A stretch of 64,000 bases of DNA from Prorocentrum cordatum (GCA_963575745.1 CAUYUJ010016882.1:200082-264081), one strand, 5' to 3'. Shown: positions 9,804-19,010, counted from the first letter of the stretch. Translations and numbers: made by a program. The notes: generated from the sequence alone by a model not told the origin.

Positions 9804-10605
9804 CTTGCGTGTCACGCTTCTTCTCGTCACTGGCAGCACTGGCCTTAGCCCTGGCCGCGGCTCGAAGGGCCTCGGCACTGCTGCGCTCTCCACCGCCACG
9901 TGTCGAACCAGCAGCGCTGCCGCCAGCAGAAGAGGCCCCGGCAGCAGGAGCCGAAGGCTCCGCGGGGCCCGGGGCAGGGCCACCATCCTGTCCGCGGCGC
10001 CTCTTGGCCTGGAGCCCGGCGTGGAGAGCCTGGGCCTCCTCCCGCAACTTGAGGATCTGCTGAGCAGCGGGACCCAGGGCCTCCTGAACTTTGGCCTGCA
10101 CGCTGGTGGCGAGCTCGCCCTTGCTGCGTGCCCACTCGGTGCGCTCCGTCTCGTCGATCTCGAGGCCCTCCAGGTCAAAGAGGGGGCCATCGACGAAGCG
10201 CAGCGAGCCTTCGTCGACGAGCGTCGAGAGGTTGATGGCCGTAGCAGCGGATGCCGTCGCAGACCGCGGCGTCGAGGGCGTCGGCAGCTGCTTGGCGCAA
10301 GCCTCCTCCCAGTCATGCTGGGCCTGGTGCGCCGCCTCCGCCGCCGCGTCCTCCGCAGCCTTGGCGTCGGCCAGCCAGGCCTCGCCCTCGATGACACGGC
10401 GCGCACAGGTCTCGAGCCACGCCTGCGCGCGCCTGCACTTGATCCCCTTCGCGGAGACCTCTTCCTCCAAGAGGGTCGGGCGGCGAGGGGCCTCGGCGGC
10501 AGGATGTTCCGTGGCGGCCAGCTTGGCGGACAGGGCCGCGAGCTCGTCGCAATCACCCAACTTCTCGCGGAGCAGCGCGATGGGGGTCAGCAGGTCGCGG
10601 TGCAT
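9796..10605 (-). pseudogene. LINE ORF1, helical Ala/Glu-rich part
   Basis: About 269 residues, shown from the ATG at 10605. The centre is predicted helical and Ala/Glu/Arg-rich (LLEEEVSAKGIKCRRAQAW, AKAAEDAAAEAAHQAQHDW), which could support a coiled coil, as LINE ORF1 proteins often have. The C-terminal 80 residues are low complexity (Gly/Ser/Ala/Arg) and end in KKRDTQDD. It is in a different frame from the upstream zinc-ribbon part; the two frames cross around 10605-10625, so ORF1 is probably one protein split by an indel. The same frame stays open up to the ATG directly after the spliced leader (11100), but that upstream part looks non-coding. Confidence 0.55.
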
Positions 10606-10984
10606 CACGCGGCTCCTCTGGCGGCGGCCCGCCGCCGTAAGGGTACCAGCCTGGTCCGTGCCAAACCCATGGGCGGCGCTCCTTCGGCGCGCCCTTGGCG
10701 GCCCTCGGCGGCACAGGAGGGCCCTTGGATTGGCCACCCGCAGGCGGCGCCGCACCCGCGGCGGTGTCGAACGGGTTCGACGCGAGCATGGGCGGGCCGA
10801 ACGACCACTGGCCAGTGGGCATCTTGTCAGGCGAGGGGTGGGGCACCATCGGCGAGCAGCACTGGTAGCACCAATGGTTGGACTTGAAGTTCCAGCGATA
10901 GCGGCACGCAGAGCAGCTGACGAAGGTGCCCGACTTATCTTTGCCCTTGCCGCACGCGCCTTTGCTGCCCGCATGGCGGCCCAT
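10553..10984 (-). pseudogene. LINE ORF1, N-terminal zinc-ribbon part
   Basis: Starts at ATG 10984, 116 nt downstream of the spliced leader. A Lys/Gly-rich head is followed by a zinc ribbon: C24-x2-C27 in FVSCSACRYRWNF and C39-x2-C42 in HWCYQCCSPM. A Pro/Gly/Trp-rich tail follows (WVWHGPGWYPYGGGPPP). Cys4 ribbons near the start of ORF1 fit a nucleic-acid-binding role for the retrotransposon RNP. Meaningful sequence ends at about 10620, where the reading continues in the frame of the helical part; the stop at 10553 lies beyond that point. Confidence 0.6.
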
Positions 10985-11100
10985 GCGCTGACGGCCCTGC
11001 TGACTGAAGCAGGGCTCCGCACCTGGGGAGAACCAAGCGGAGAATATGAAAGCAGCCGCGGACTAGCGGTATCCGTTTGGTCCCCAGGGGAACAAGGCAT

Positions 11101-11122
11101 CTTGAGCCAAAATGGCTACGGA
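11101..11122 (-). other. Dinoflagellate spliced-leader sequence, exact relic at the LINE 5' end
   Basis: On the minus strand the 22 nt read TCCGTAGCCATTTTGGC followed by TCAAG, the conserved dinoflagellate spliced leader with T at the variable first position. It is followed directly by ATGCC and not by a GT donor, so it is not an SL RNA gene. The simplest reading is that a trans-spliced LINE mRNA was reverse-transcribed and inserted. Upstream on the minus strand is a (TCC)n tract, then a gap. Confidence 0.95.
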
Positions 11123-11259
11123 GGAGGAGGAGGAGGAGGAGGAGGAGGAAGAGAGGAGGNNNNNNNNNNNNNNNNNNNNNNNNNNNNNNNNNNNNNNNNN
11201 NNNNNNNNNNNNNNNNNNNNNNNNNNNNNNNNNNNNNNNNNNNNNNNNNNNNNNNNNNN
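11123..11259. other. (AGG)n tract running into a 100-N assembly gap
   Basis: AGG units begin one base after the spliced leader and run to 11159. Bases 11160-11259 are all N, exactly 100, the usual placeholder for a gap of unknown size. Linkage and distance across it are uncertain. Confidence 0.95.
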
Positions 11260-11404
11260 TCACATTGTACGAAAGGACGGACGGCGATCGGCTCCAGGAG
11301 CAGAGCCTCGACATGGCTCCACGAGGAGCAGAGCCCCGACAAGACTCCGCGAGAGGGGAGGGGGAAGGAGGAAAGGGGGGGAGGAGAGGGGAAATGCGAA
11401 ACCC
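11260..11404. other. Short flank after the gap; no gene
   Basis: Contains an imperfect repeat of GAGCAGAGCC blocks (about 11293-11335) and a G/A-rich stretch to 11395. Confidence 0.5.
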
Positions 11405-11944
11405 CTAAAGCGCAAAGAACGCACTCCCGCCTTGGGCCAGATAACGGGAATGTGGCGAGCGCTTGCTAGAATCCATGCCCATGTCGGTCATGAATTGCGC
11501 CGCGTCCGTCAAAGCCTTCGTCTCGAATAGCGAGTCGATGAACGCGGCGCAGAGGAACAGCGCGCCGACGCTGCAACCCTCGGGCCCCATCCGCGCACCT
11601 TTGAAGGAGCTCCAACCGCAAGTGTAGCAAGCCCCGCTGATGTGGGGGTCGGGCACGAAGGCTTGCCCCATCCGGAGGTAGCACTGTTTCAGTTTATCCC
11701 CCGCTATCTTCATATCGGCGCGAAGGGCAACGGGCAGTCCTTGAGCAACGAACTGAACTGGCGCACGGTTGGGATCAAGGCCCAACCACTGCGGCTCAAC
11801 CGCGAGCGCAGAGGAAGCGCTGACACAATCCCTCACATGGGTGGCCCAGCATGGTTTCCCGACTCGCCGGTCGCACAAAGAGCAGACGATGACGTCCCGT
11901 CGGTTTAAAGGCCCGGGTGGTTTATCATACGGGCCGCCGCGCAT
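11405..11944 (-). CDS. Hypothetical protein with Cys/His motif (possible retroelement fragment)
   Basis: Minus-strand frame with an ATG at 11944, giving 179 residues to a TAG at 11405; the frame stays open further upstream. A Cys/His cluster near the start, CSLCDRRVGKPCWATHVRDC, has the C-x2-C...H-x3-C spacing of a small zinc finger. A second CYTCGW pair lies in the middle. The rest looks globular (LRADMKIAGDKLKQCYLRMG, TDAAQFMTDMGMD). I do not recognise a family. It lies across the assembly gap from the LINE and on the same strand. It could be a piece of another retroelement or an exon of a host gene; no splice sites can be assigned. Confidence 0.45.
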   Translation of the reverse strand: MRGGPYDKPPGPLNRRDVIVCSLCDRRVGKPCWATHVRDCVSASSALAVEPQWLGLDPNRAPVQFVAQGLPVALRADMKIAGDKLKQCYLRMGQAFVPDPHISGACYTCGWSSFKGARMGPEGCSVGALFLCAAFIDSLFETKALTDAAQFMTDMGMDSSKRSPHSRYLAQGGSAFFAL

Positions 11945-12620
11945 GGCTGAGAGTTGCGCCCGGATCCGCAATAGGACGCGCGACGCCAGCAGCTTTCGCC
12001 GCAGCTCGCGCTACAGTGATAACCTGATACGGCTGAGACCGAGGGGGGAAGGAGAAGGAGGATGGGGGAGGAGGAGAGGGGAAATGCGACCCCCCAAAGC
12101 CCAGATAAGGAGAAGAAGGGGGAGCTGGAGGCACCCCCGCCAAAGCGCTGTAGAAACCGAAAACGTCCTAGCCCGAAATGCCCCGCCAGATTTTGCTTCC
12201 CACAAACCCCGCCCTCCCCCCGCCACTCCTCCCTCCATCCCTCCTTCCCAACCCCAATCCCCCTCCCCCATCCCTATTCCCTCCACCCCTCCATCCCCTC
12301 TTTTCTCAAATGCCCCTTCCCGAATCGAATCCAACCCTCCCTCCCTCCATCTCCCCTTCCCGCCCTCCCCCCTTTCCAGTTTTTCTTTCTGGATGGGCCT
12401 GGGCACTGGGCCTGGGAGAGGAGGAGACAGGAAATTCGAAATTCCCCAATCCGAAAAAGGGAGGGGAGGGGAACAAGGGAGGGGAATGGGGGACGGATGT
12501 GAAAGTGTGGGCAGGAGGGGAAGAGGGAGGGAGGACGAACTCCCCAGAAATGGTGGTCAACTGGAACGCCGAGAAGGGGCTCACGGGGGCCGCGGCCCTG
12601 TGCGCGCAGAACCATGGGCG
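11945..12620. other. Polypyrimidine/polypurine stretch; no gene
   Basis: 12190-12385 is C/T-rich on the plus strand and 12410-12620 is G/A-rich, so the strand bias flips near 12400. Several long frames are open here on both strands, which is expected from composition alone. Confidence 0.6.
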
Positions 12621-13085
12621 TCGGGGCCAGTGAGGGAGGGAGGGAAGAGAGGGAGGGAGGGAGGATCGGAACGGAGGAGGGAAGAGGAGGAGGAGGAGGA
12701 GGAGGAGGAGGAGGAGGAAGAGGAGGAGGAGGAGGCAGGCGGAGAGGAGGAGGAGGAGGGAAGGACGGAGGAGGAGTGCTGTTTGTGTTTGCGGAGGAGG
12801 GACTAGGAGGAAAGGAAGGAGAGGCGGGCGGACTAGGAGGAAGAGAGTAGGGAGGACATTTTTTTTTTTTTTTTCTAGGAGATTAGATGTTTGTCATGTG
12901 GTTGTGTCTTTGGTGAGCCAGTGAGGGAGGGAGGGAGGAGAGGGAGGGAGGGAGGGAGGATCGGAACGGAGGAGGGAGGAGGAGGAAGAGGGAGGAGGAG
13001 GAGGAGGAGGAGGAGGAGGAGGCGGAGGCGGAGGAGGACTAGGAGGAAGAGGAAGGGGAGGACTAGGAGGAAGAGGAGAGATAAT
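12620..13085. repeat. (AGG)n tracts with a duplicated G/A block and a T16 run
   Basis: A block beginning GTGAGGGAGGGAGGGA and containing GATCGGAACGGAGGAGGGA occurs at about 12628 and again at about 12918, each followed by (AGG)n. Between them is a run of 16 T at 12859-12874. Confidence 0.85.
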
Positions 13086-13126
13086 TTCGAAGGATTACCC
13101 ATTGGACAACCACGACAACGCCGGGC

Positions 13127-13376
13127 CGGTAAACCGATCAACCGATCAACCGATAAACTGAAACATCCGATATACCGATAAACCGATAAACTGATAAAGC
13201 CAAGCTGTGCTGATATTCGGGCACGCATGCGATGAGTCGGTTTAGTGGTTGATCGGTTTATCGGCAGATCGACCGATAAACCGATATAATCATATCGGTT
13301 TATCGGTCGATCTGCCGATAAACCGATCAACCGAAATAGTTTATCGGTTTATCGGTTTATCGGTTTATCGGTTTTA
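13127..13376. repeat. CCGATAAA minisatellite in both orientations, with a 41-bp palindrome
   Basis: Eight-base units CCGATAAA or ACCGATCA occupy the left side and TTTATCGG the right side. 13247-13287 is perfectly complementary to 13292-13332 (41-bp arms, 4-nt loop AATC). The right end (13340-13376) is a clean run of TTTATCGG units. Confidence 0.95.
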
Positions 13377-13637
13377 TGTTCGTGTCCTGCGGCTGCAATT
13401 CAAAAAATCCCAAAAAACAAATGGTCAGACAGCATGCCTCCGAAATCGTCCCAAGCTATTTTTGGACTAACTTGAACATTCCCCGTAGGGGAGATGCCCC
13501 GACTTACATGGTAGGTGTCAGCGCGGGAGCGTGGTGGGGCCCAAATGGCGCGCGACAGCCGAACAAAACGCTCCGGACCGTGTCTTCGGTTCCCCCGGGC
13601 ACGTAGGCACGAGGAGGGGAGGGCGAGGCGTGGGAGG
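13377..13637. other. Unassigned sequence; no gene
   Basis: Short unique-looking stretch between the CCGATAAA array and an AGG tract. Contains CATTCCCCGTAGGGGAGATG near 13478. No supported coding frame. Confidence 0.4.
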
Positions 13638-13767
13638 AGAGGAGGAGGAGGAGGAGGAGGAGGAGGAGGAGGAGGGAGGGAGGTAGGAGGAAAAAAGCAG
13701 GAGGAGAAGGAGGAGGAGGAGGTGTAGGCAGTGAGGAGGAGCAGGAGGAGGAGGAGGAGGAGGAGGA
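13638..13767. repeat. (AGG)n tract
   Basis: AGG units with a GTAGG/AAAAAAGCAGG interruption near 13683-13705; ends directly at the left arm of the 33-bp inverted repeat. Confidence 0.9.
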
Positions 13768-14105
13768 GGTCCCACTGAACCCAGTTCTGCCAACGCCCGA
13801 GCACTACCCGCCGGTGGCGCGCTGCCTTGCCCGCGAGGCCTCCGGAGGCTGCCCCTGGAGGCCGAGGCACGCCCGAGAGCCAACGCCCGCGCGCCGTGCT
13901 CGGGCGTGGGCAGCACAGACGAATGGTTTCAGTGGGGACTCATCCTCTCGACCTCCTGCATCCCTGCTACGCCTCCTCCCCTCCTCCCTCCTCCTCCCCC
14001 TACTCCCTCCTCCATCCTCCTCCTCCCCCCTCCTCCTCCTCCTCCTCCTCCTCCTCCTCCTCCCATCACTGATCGGGCGTTGGCAGAACTGGGTTCAGTG
14101 GGACC
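13768..14105. repeat. Foldback with perfect 33-bp arms, containing a (TCC)n tract
   Basis: 13768-13800 (GGTCCCACTGAACCCAGTTC...) is the exact reverse complement of 14073-14105. A diverged third copy of the arm lies at about 13903-13945. The interior carries (TCC)n at 13975-14062. The left arm is directly preceded by (AGG)n. Confidence 0.9.
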
Positions 14106-14488
14106 TGGTTTCATGATGGGTACTGGGGGGCGCTCCCCCCGCCCCGCTCCACGAACCGGGACTGCCGTCACGCGAACAAAAAACACCAGCTGCGGCAGGC
14201 CTGGTTTAGTGATCCTGGCCAGTCTAGGGGCCCCAGGGCCCTACCACCAACCGGGTCCCCTTACCTGGGGTCCTGCAGCTGTATCCGACACGCATGCCGC
14301 GGCGCCGGCAGGTCCGGGCCCTCCGCCCTTCGAGGCTGGGCCCTCCAAGCATCTCCCGGGGCGCGCTCCCTTCAGGCTGCCGTGCCGAGGGGAGCACAGC
14401 CGACCCGTGTCGCAAGGAGGCACGATAGGGATGCGAGGGCCTTGGGGGGCCACGTCGGAAGTCCACCTTTAAGAGGCCGAAAAAGTAG
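14106..14488. other. GC-rich stretch; no gene
   Basis: GC-rich with scattered short palindromes. Open frames on both strands have Pro/Arg/Gly-biased composition and no recognisable domain. Confidence 0.45.
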
Positions 14489-14655
14489 GGCGGAAACTTC
14501 TGTGAGCGAGCAACGACATATGTACATGTACGCCCTCCGCGATCTTGAGTGCACGAACGTCTTCGTTCAAATGCCCTCCAGGGGAAGCTAACCGCGTACG
14601 TGTACATATGTTGCTGGCCTCTGATTCTGCACCGTAAGTTAGGGCGGAAATCCAC
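14489..14655. mobile_element. Foldback element, single copy seen
   Basis: Inner arms GACATATGTACATGTACG (about 14514-14531) and CGTACGTGTACATATGTTG (about 14595-14613) are near-complementary. Both outer ends carry GGGCGGAAA-type sequence. MITE-like architecture; no second copy recognised in this window. Confidence 0.6.
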
Positions 14656-15164
14656 AGAAGCAGGGCGGAGACAGCAACAGAAAAGTGGGGCGGAACTTGG
14701 CACCAGCGGGGCCTGAAGAGCAAGGCGGAAATTCCGAGCCCTACCTACGAACTTCCCCACCTAAGGGCGGATCCGGGCTCCGGGCGGGCCCTCCGGGGTG
14801 CCCGGCGGGTGCCCCCCCCCCCCCTCCGGGGGACCCGCCGGAGGTGGTTCGGCACTGGTCGGGAGACATGCTCGTCTGTTTCGAGGAGGAGGAGGAGGAG
14901 GAGGAGGAGGAGGAGGAGGAGGAGGAGGAGGAGCGGAGGCCGAAGACGGCCAGCGCTCTCTGCGGGTTCCGCTGCCCGATCGGCCCGCGGGCCAGGGCGC
15001 CCTCCTCCGGGCAGGCCTCCTCGATCCCCCCGACCCGCGGGGGCGGGCCGGCGACCTCCGAGGCGAGGGCCGCCCGGGCGCCGCCACAGGTCGAGGGGGG
15101 ACAAAAACGGGAGGGCTGGCCCGAGGGGAGGGGGCATCTGCCTGACCTGTTTCGGCGCTGCAGT
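14656..15164. other. GC-rich stretch with an (AGG)n tract; no gene
   Basis: Repeated GGCGGAAAT/GGCGGAACT motifs at 14645-14735, a C11 run at 14813-14823, then (AGG)n at 14883-14935. Remaining sequence is GC-rich and unassigned. Confidence 0.6.
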
Positions 15165-15350
15165 CGGCCCGTCACTACCATGAGGATGCGCGATCGGGCT
15201 GCAGGGGCCTTGGGCGCCCACTTCGAGGCTGTTCGAGCGGGGCGCGCGGCCAACGGAAGCGGCGAAGGGTGGGCCGAGGAGGCCAGGATGCAAGGGTACC
15301 TCTGGGAAGGTTGCCCAGCCTGGCTGCGCGGGTTGACTGTAGGCCAGTCC
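15165..15350. mobile_element. Foldback family E, copy 1
   Basis: Homologous to 32806-32995 and 50945-51136: a GGATGC...GCAGGGGCCTTGG block, a TTCGAGCGGGGCGC block and a GGATGCAAGGGTACC block in the same order. Ends are inversely related (ACAGTCAACCCG-type ends), suggesting short terminal inverted repeats. Confidence 0.65.
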
Positions 15351-15770
15351 CCCTCCTGCCGCTGCCCTCGACCAAGGGTCAAAGATCAGCCTCGGGATCT
15401 TTCCTGTGCAGACCGCTGACCAGAGCTTCGGGGCGGCTCCAGCCGTGGCCGCGAGGGCGCCCCAGGGCGATCGGAAACGCCCAGAAGGAGCGAACCACAT
15501 CGAACCTCGACGTCCGACTCGGCGGCGCGCACCACGGGGTAGGGGGAGGGGGAAGGCTTCCTAGCAGGAGGCCGCTTCTCAGAAGGCGCCGGCCTTGCAT
15601 CTACAGTCGAGGCCCGCACCTTCCAAGAGGCAGTCTCCTTCTGAGAGGCCCTTTCCCTTCCCCTTAACCCTCCTTCTGCGCGTGGCCGACGAGCGGGAAC
15701 GCCCATAAAAAACGAACCACTTCGAACTTCGACATCCGAAGCCGTGCTTTCTTTTCCTTGCGGCACAGCT
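15351..15770. other. Unassigned stretch with a short local duplication
   Basis: A 28-bp motif near 15490 (GCGAACCACATCGAACCTCG...) recurs with four differences near 15713. No supported gene. Confidence 0.5.
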
Positions 15771-15933
15771 TTATGCCGGGCATGTCCTCCTACAGGCGGG
15801 TTTTGGACACAAAATAAAGAATAGTCAAACATACGCACACAAGCAATCCGAAATAGTAGAAACATCGTCTCCATACTTTGTTGCTTTTACTACTTTTAAT
15901 CTTTCCTCCTGTAGAGGGACATGCCCGACTTAA
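15771..15933. mobile_element. Foldback family B, copy 1
   Basis: Terminal inverted repeats: CCGGGCATGTCCTCCTACAG at 15777 and CTGTAGAGGGACATGCCCG ending at 15928, with TTAA at the right edge. The interior is AT-richer than its surroundings. About 160 bp, no coding capacity. Full relatives at 43499-43647 and 45200-45364. Confidence 0.85.
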
Positions 15934-16137
15934 CAATATGTAACTCCCAAAAGGGCTGGGCCTCCCCCGGGACCGGCTCTCTTCATCCTTTGGAGCCGTT
16001 CCCCGACGGCCCTGGGGCCCAGCGAGGGCCCCGGGAGGCTTGCCACGGCCAAGCACTCTCCGCAGCGACTCGCTCGCCAAGGCCAATGTCCGCCACCACT
16101 GCCAGAAGTAGGACGGGGAAGAAGGCAGGATGGCGAG

Positions 16138-16228
16138 GTCCTCCTCCTCCTCCTCCTCCTCCTCCTCCTCCTCCTCTTGCTCCTCCTCCTCCTCCTCCTC
16201 TTCTTCCTCCTCTTGCTCTTCCTCCTCC

Positions 16229-16263
<35 letters not shown>

Positions 16264-16332
16264 CTCGTCCTCCTTCTCCTCGTCCTCCTCCTCCTCCGTC
16301 TCCTGCTTATGGTGGTGGTGGTGGTGGTGAAA
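16138..16332. repeat. (TCC)n tract ending in (GGT)n
   Basis: TCC units with TCT and TGC interruptions to 16305, then GGT units at 16309-16330. Confidence 0.95.
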
Positions 16333-16449
16333 AGTCGGCCAATCAACGAGAGAGCCCCAGAGGGGGTGTGCCTCAGCCGAAGTCGCCATGACGCAACCCG
16401 TCCCAGGCAGACCCGCGCTGTGCGCGCGCCAGCGCTGCGCCAAGAGAAA

Positions 16450-16582
16450 GGAGGAGGAGGAGGAGGAGGAGGAGGAGGAGGAGGAGGAGGAGGAGGAGGG
16501 AGGAAGAGGAGGGGAGGGAGGGAGGGAGGGAGCGAGGGAGGGAGCGAGGGAGCGAGGGAGGGAGGAGGGAGGAGGAGGAGGC
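16450..16582. repeat. (AGG)n and GGGA-rich tract
   Basis: Pure AGG from 16455 to 16500, then GGGAGGGAGCGAG repeats. With the previous TCC tract it forms an imperfect large inverted structure. Confidence 0.9.
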
Positions 16583-16589
16583 CGAGCCG

Positions 16590-16909
16590 CGGCAGCGCCG
16601 GGTGTGCCTCCGCCGCCGCGGCGCCCGCGTTGGTGAAGAGCGACGGCAGTGGCCGGCGGCCCACGGGCCCGCGCGCGACGCCTCTGGCTGGGGCCGTCGC
16701 CGCCAGCCGTCGGCCGCCGCCAGCCGTCGTCGTTGGTCGTCGGTGATCGCCGGACGTCGCTGGTCGTCGTCGATCGCCGTTGGTCGTCGGTCATCGTCGC
16801 CGTCGTCGCCCGTCGCCGGCTGTCTTCGGCTGGCGCCGCCGTCGTCGCCCGCCGCCTGTCGCCGTCGCCGATCGTCGCCGGACGTCGTCAGTTGTCTCGT
16901 CGTCGCCGC

Positions 16910-16974
<65 letters not shown>

Positions 16975-17035
16975 TCGTCGTCGTCGTCGTCCGTCGTCCT
17001 CGTTGTCCGTCGTCCTCATCCTCCTCGCCCTCATC
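16590..17035. repeat. Degenerate then pure (CGT)n array
   Basis: CGTCG/CGCCG units with many substitutions from about 16690, becoming uninterrupted CGT at about 16920-17000. Confidence 0.9.
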
Positions 17036-17125
17036 GTTCTTCCTTTCTTGGCCGTTGGTGGGGGGTGGGGGCCTTCGTCGCCACGGCTGGATCCACTATG
17101 AGATCCTGGTGCGAATGCAGTCATC

Positions 17126-17296
17126 GGCCTGACCTAAGGAACGATAAATAAGGAACGAAGCCCCTTTTTCCAAGGAGTAACGCGTAAGGAAGGGAACGAT
17201 CTATAATACATATCGCATAAGGAGCGACAAATAACGCATGCAAGCCTGAGGAACGACAGAGCCTCTTTTGAAAAGTAAGTGTTCCTTGTTCAAGCC
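17126..17296. mobile_element. Repeat family F, copy 1 (probable foldback)
   Basis: Homologous to 55945-56118: start GGCCTGACCTAAGGAACGA, end block GAAAAGTAAG...CTTGTTCAAGCC. The start (GGCCTGACCTAAGGA) and the inverse of the end (GGCTTGA.TAAGGA) are related, so short terminal inverted repeats are likely. Confidence 0.65.
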
Positions 17297-18062
17297 GCTC
17301 ACTGTACACCCCCTTCCCTCCTCCCACCTCTCCCCTTCCGACCTCGCCGCCGCTGACGCCGTCGTCGCCGTGGCTGGCAGGCTGGCCGTGTGATCTTGAT
17401 CGGGGCTCGCCTGTTGTGATTTCCTGGCGTCTTTCATGGGTCTGTCGGGCGCAACATGAAATATCGTCCCCCCCCTCTCTTTTTCTCTGCCTCTCTCCCT
17501 CTCTCTCTCTTTCTTCTCCTGGGCTGTGCCGTGCTGTTCGGAAGTGCGATCTGCTTACGACCTGGTGCTGTGGTAGTAGGTGTGGCTGCGCCAGAATGGA
17601 GCCGTACTGCGCCCCCGCGCACTGCACAAGAGCATGGCCCAGCATGGCGCTGTGGGTCGTGCATTTGGCGCTTGCGCGCGCTGCTGCAAGCGCCATCTGG
17701 TGGCCCTGACGTGCATGGCTGCTGGTGCGCGTGCAGGTCATTGCTGTTCTCTCGATGCTGCGGTCGAAATCGATGCCGACGATGGCCGTGCAAGCCTGTC
17801 GGTGGTGCTGTACTGCGCAGTGCCAGGAGCGGTTTCGTCTGCGTGCGACTCCGTCCCGTGCAGCGCATGTGCGAATGCACGGGGCGGCGCACTCCACGTG
17901 CGAAACGGGTGCGTCAGCGTGGCTCTTCTTGACCGCACATGTGCTGGGCGCACGCGGACTCGAAACCGGGAGAGCGGGACATGAAGTCCGATGCCCCACC
18001 GGCTGCACAAGCTTGGTAATGCACCTATTTCCACTTACTGCAATTCTGGTTGGATGAGCGGG
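17297..18062. other. Unassigned GC-rich stretch; no gene
   Basis: 17475-17520 is C/T-rich. 17520-17990 is GTGC/GCAC-rich and resembles, partly in inverse, 18780-19000. Several frames are open but none has a recognisable domain. Confidence 0.45.
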
Positions 18063-18640
18063 GCGACGGAACAACTGTTTCTCGGTGTCCATCTAATTTC
18101 CCGTTTGGAAGCGATTCGAGCATCTTCACCATTTTCTTGTTTGGAAGCGATTTGGGGCGAACAGGGCGACGGACCATTCATTGCTTGTGCCGTCGCGCTT
18201 TCTCTTCTGAAGCTGTTTGGAAAATTCCAGCGCTTTTTGGTTGAAGGCGTGGTCGGGTGAGGCCACGGACCACATGTTTCTGTTGGTCCGTCGCGCTTTC
18301 CTTTTGAAGCGCCCCGGAATGCTTGCCTGGAGGCGGTTCGGGGTGAGCAGGGCGACGGACCACCCATTCGTCTGCTCCGTCGGGTTGTCCCTTGATGAGC
18401 GGCGTGTCCTGATCCAGAAGTGCTTGGAGGCGTTTTTGGGAGAGCAGGGCGACTGACCACATACTTGTTGGTCCGTCGCGCTTTGCTTTCTGAAGCGCTC
18501 CACAGTCCTTGTTTGGAGGTGGCTTGGGGTGTGCATGGCGACGGGTCACCAGCTTGCTGGTCCGTCAAACGGTCTGAGCATCTCCAGGACTCCTGGGGAG
18601 CAGGGCGGCGGACCACTCTTTTTCGTACGCTCCGGAGACG
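18063..18640. repeat. Hairpin-bearing tandem array, seven units of about 66-103 bp
   Basis: Units start at 18063, 18166, 18262, 18352, 18449, 18539 and 18605 with a GCGACGGACCA-type motif. In most units this is followed 10-20 nt later by the inverse TGGTCCGTCGC, giving one stem per unit. The rest of each unit includes CTTT..TGAAGCG and a GGAGGCG...GAGCAGG block. A minus-strand frame through the array is open but repetitive. Confidence 0.85.
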
Positions 18641-19010
18641 AGGAAGCCACATTGAATGGGAAGGCAGAGGCAACGCCGACTGGTGCAACCCGTATGGTTA
18701 TCCGACCTTCCTGGGATCAAACCCGAGTGCGGTCCAGCGCAAGCGGAACCGTAACCTGGAATTGAGAACCACCGTGCTGATGTGGACAGCGCAGCACAGC
18801 AGCCCACGGAATCGCTCTGCGCCGCTGCGCTGCCACGCCCCTGCCACACGTGGACGGAACCGCCCCCTCGCGCGTTCTGCATGGCACAGAGCCGCACGCA
18901 ACTGCAACGCCCTAGGCACTGTGCAGTGCAACGAGACCGCCTGCACGCTCGAACGAACAACAATAACTGTTGCGTGCACCTCAGATCGCCAACTTCAGAA
19001 CCACCGGACG
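18641..19010. other. Unassigned GC-rich stretch; no gene
   Basis: Contains the GCAC/GTGC-rich sequence related to 17520-17990. No supported frame. Confidence 0.4.

Larger units (their letters stand above)
4233..11122 (-). mobile_element. LINE-type non-LTR retrotransposon with a spliced-leader 5' end, degenerate
   Basis: A single minus-strand element of about 6.9 kb. Order from its 5' end: spliced leader (11101-11122), ORF1 zinc ribbon and helical region, a second overlapping ORF, EEP endonuclease, reverse transcriptase, C2HC finger, RNase H, 3' tail with an AT run. The order endonuclease, RT, zinc finger, RNase H is that of APE-type LINEs. The frames are broken by several frameshifts and one in-frame TAG, so this copy is not autonomous. 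No target-site duplication was identified; the 5' side runs into an AGG tract and an assembly gap. Confidence 0.88.

Noticed and set aside
11101-11122. A spliced-leader RNA gene
   Set aside because: The leader is followed by ATG and a coding frame, not by a GT donor, intron and Sm-site region.
18063-18640. A CRISPR array
   Set aside because: Repeat starts are 66-103 bp apart, the inter-stem sequences are themselves similar, and there are no cas genes; the window is eukaryotic.
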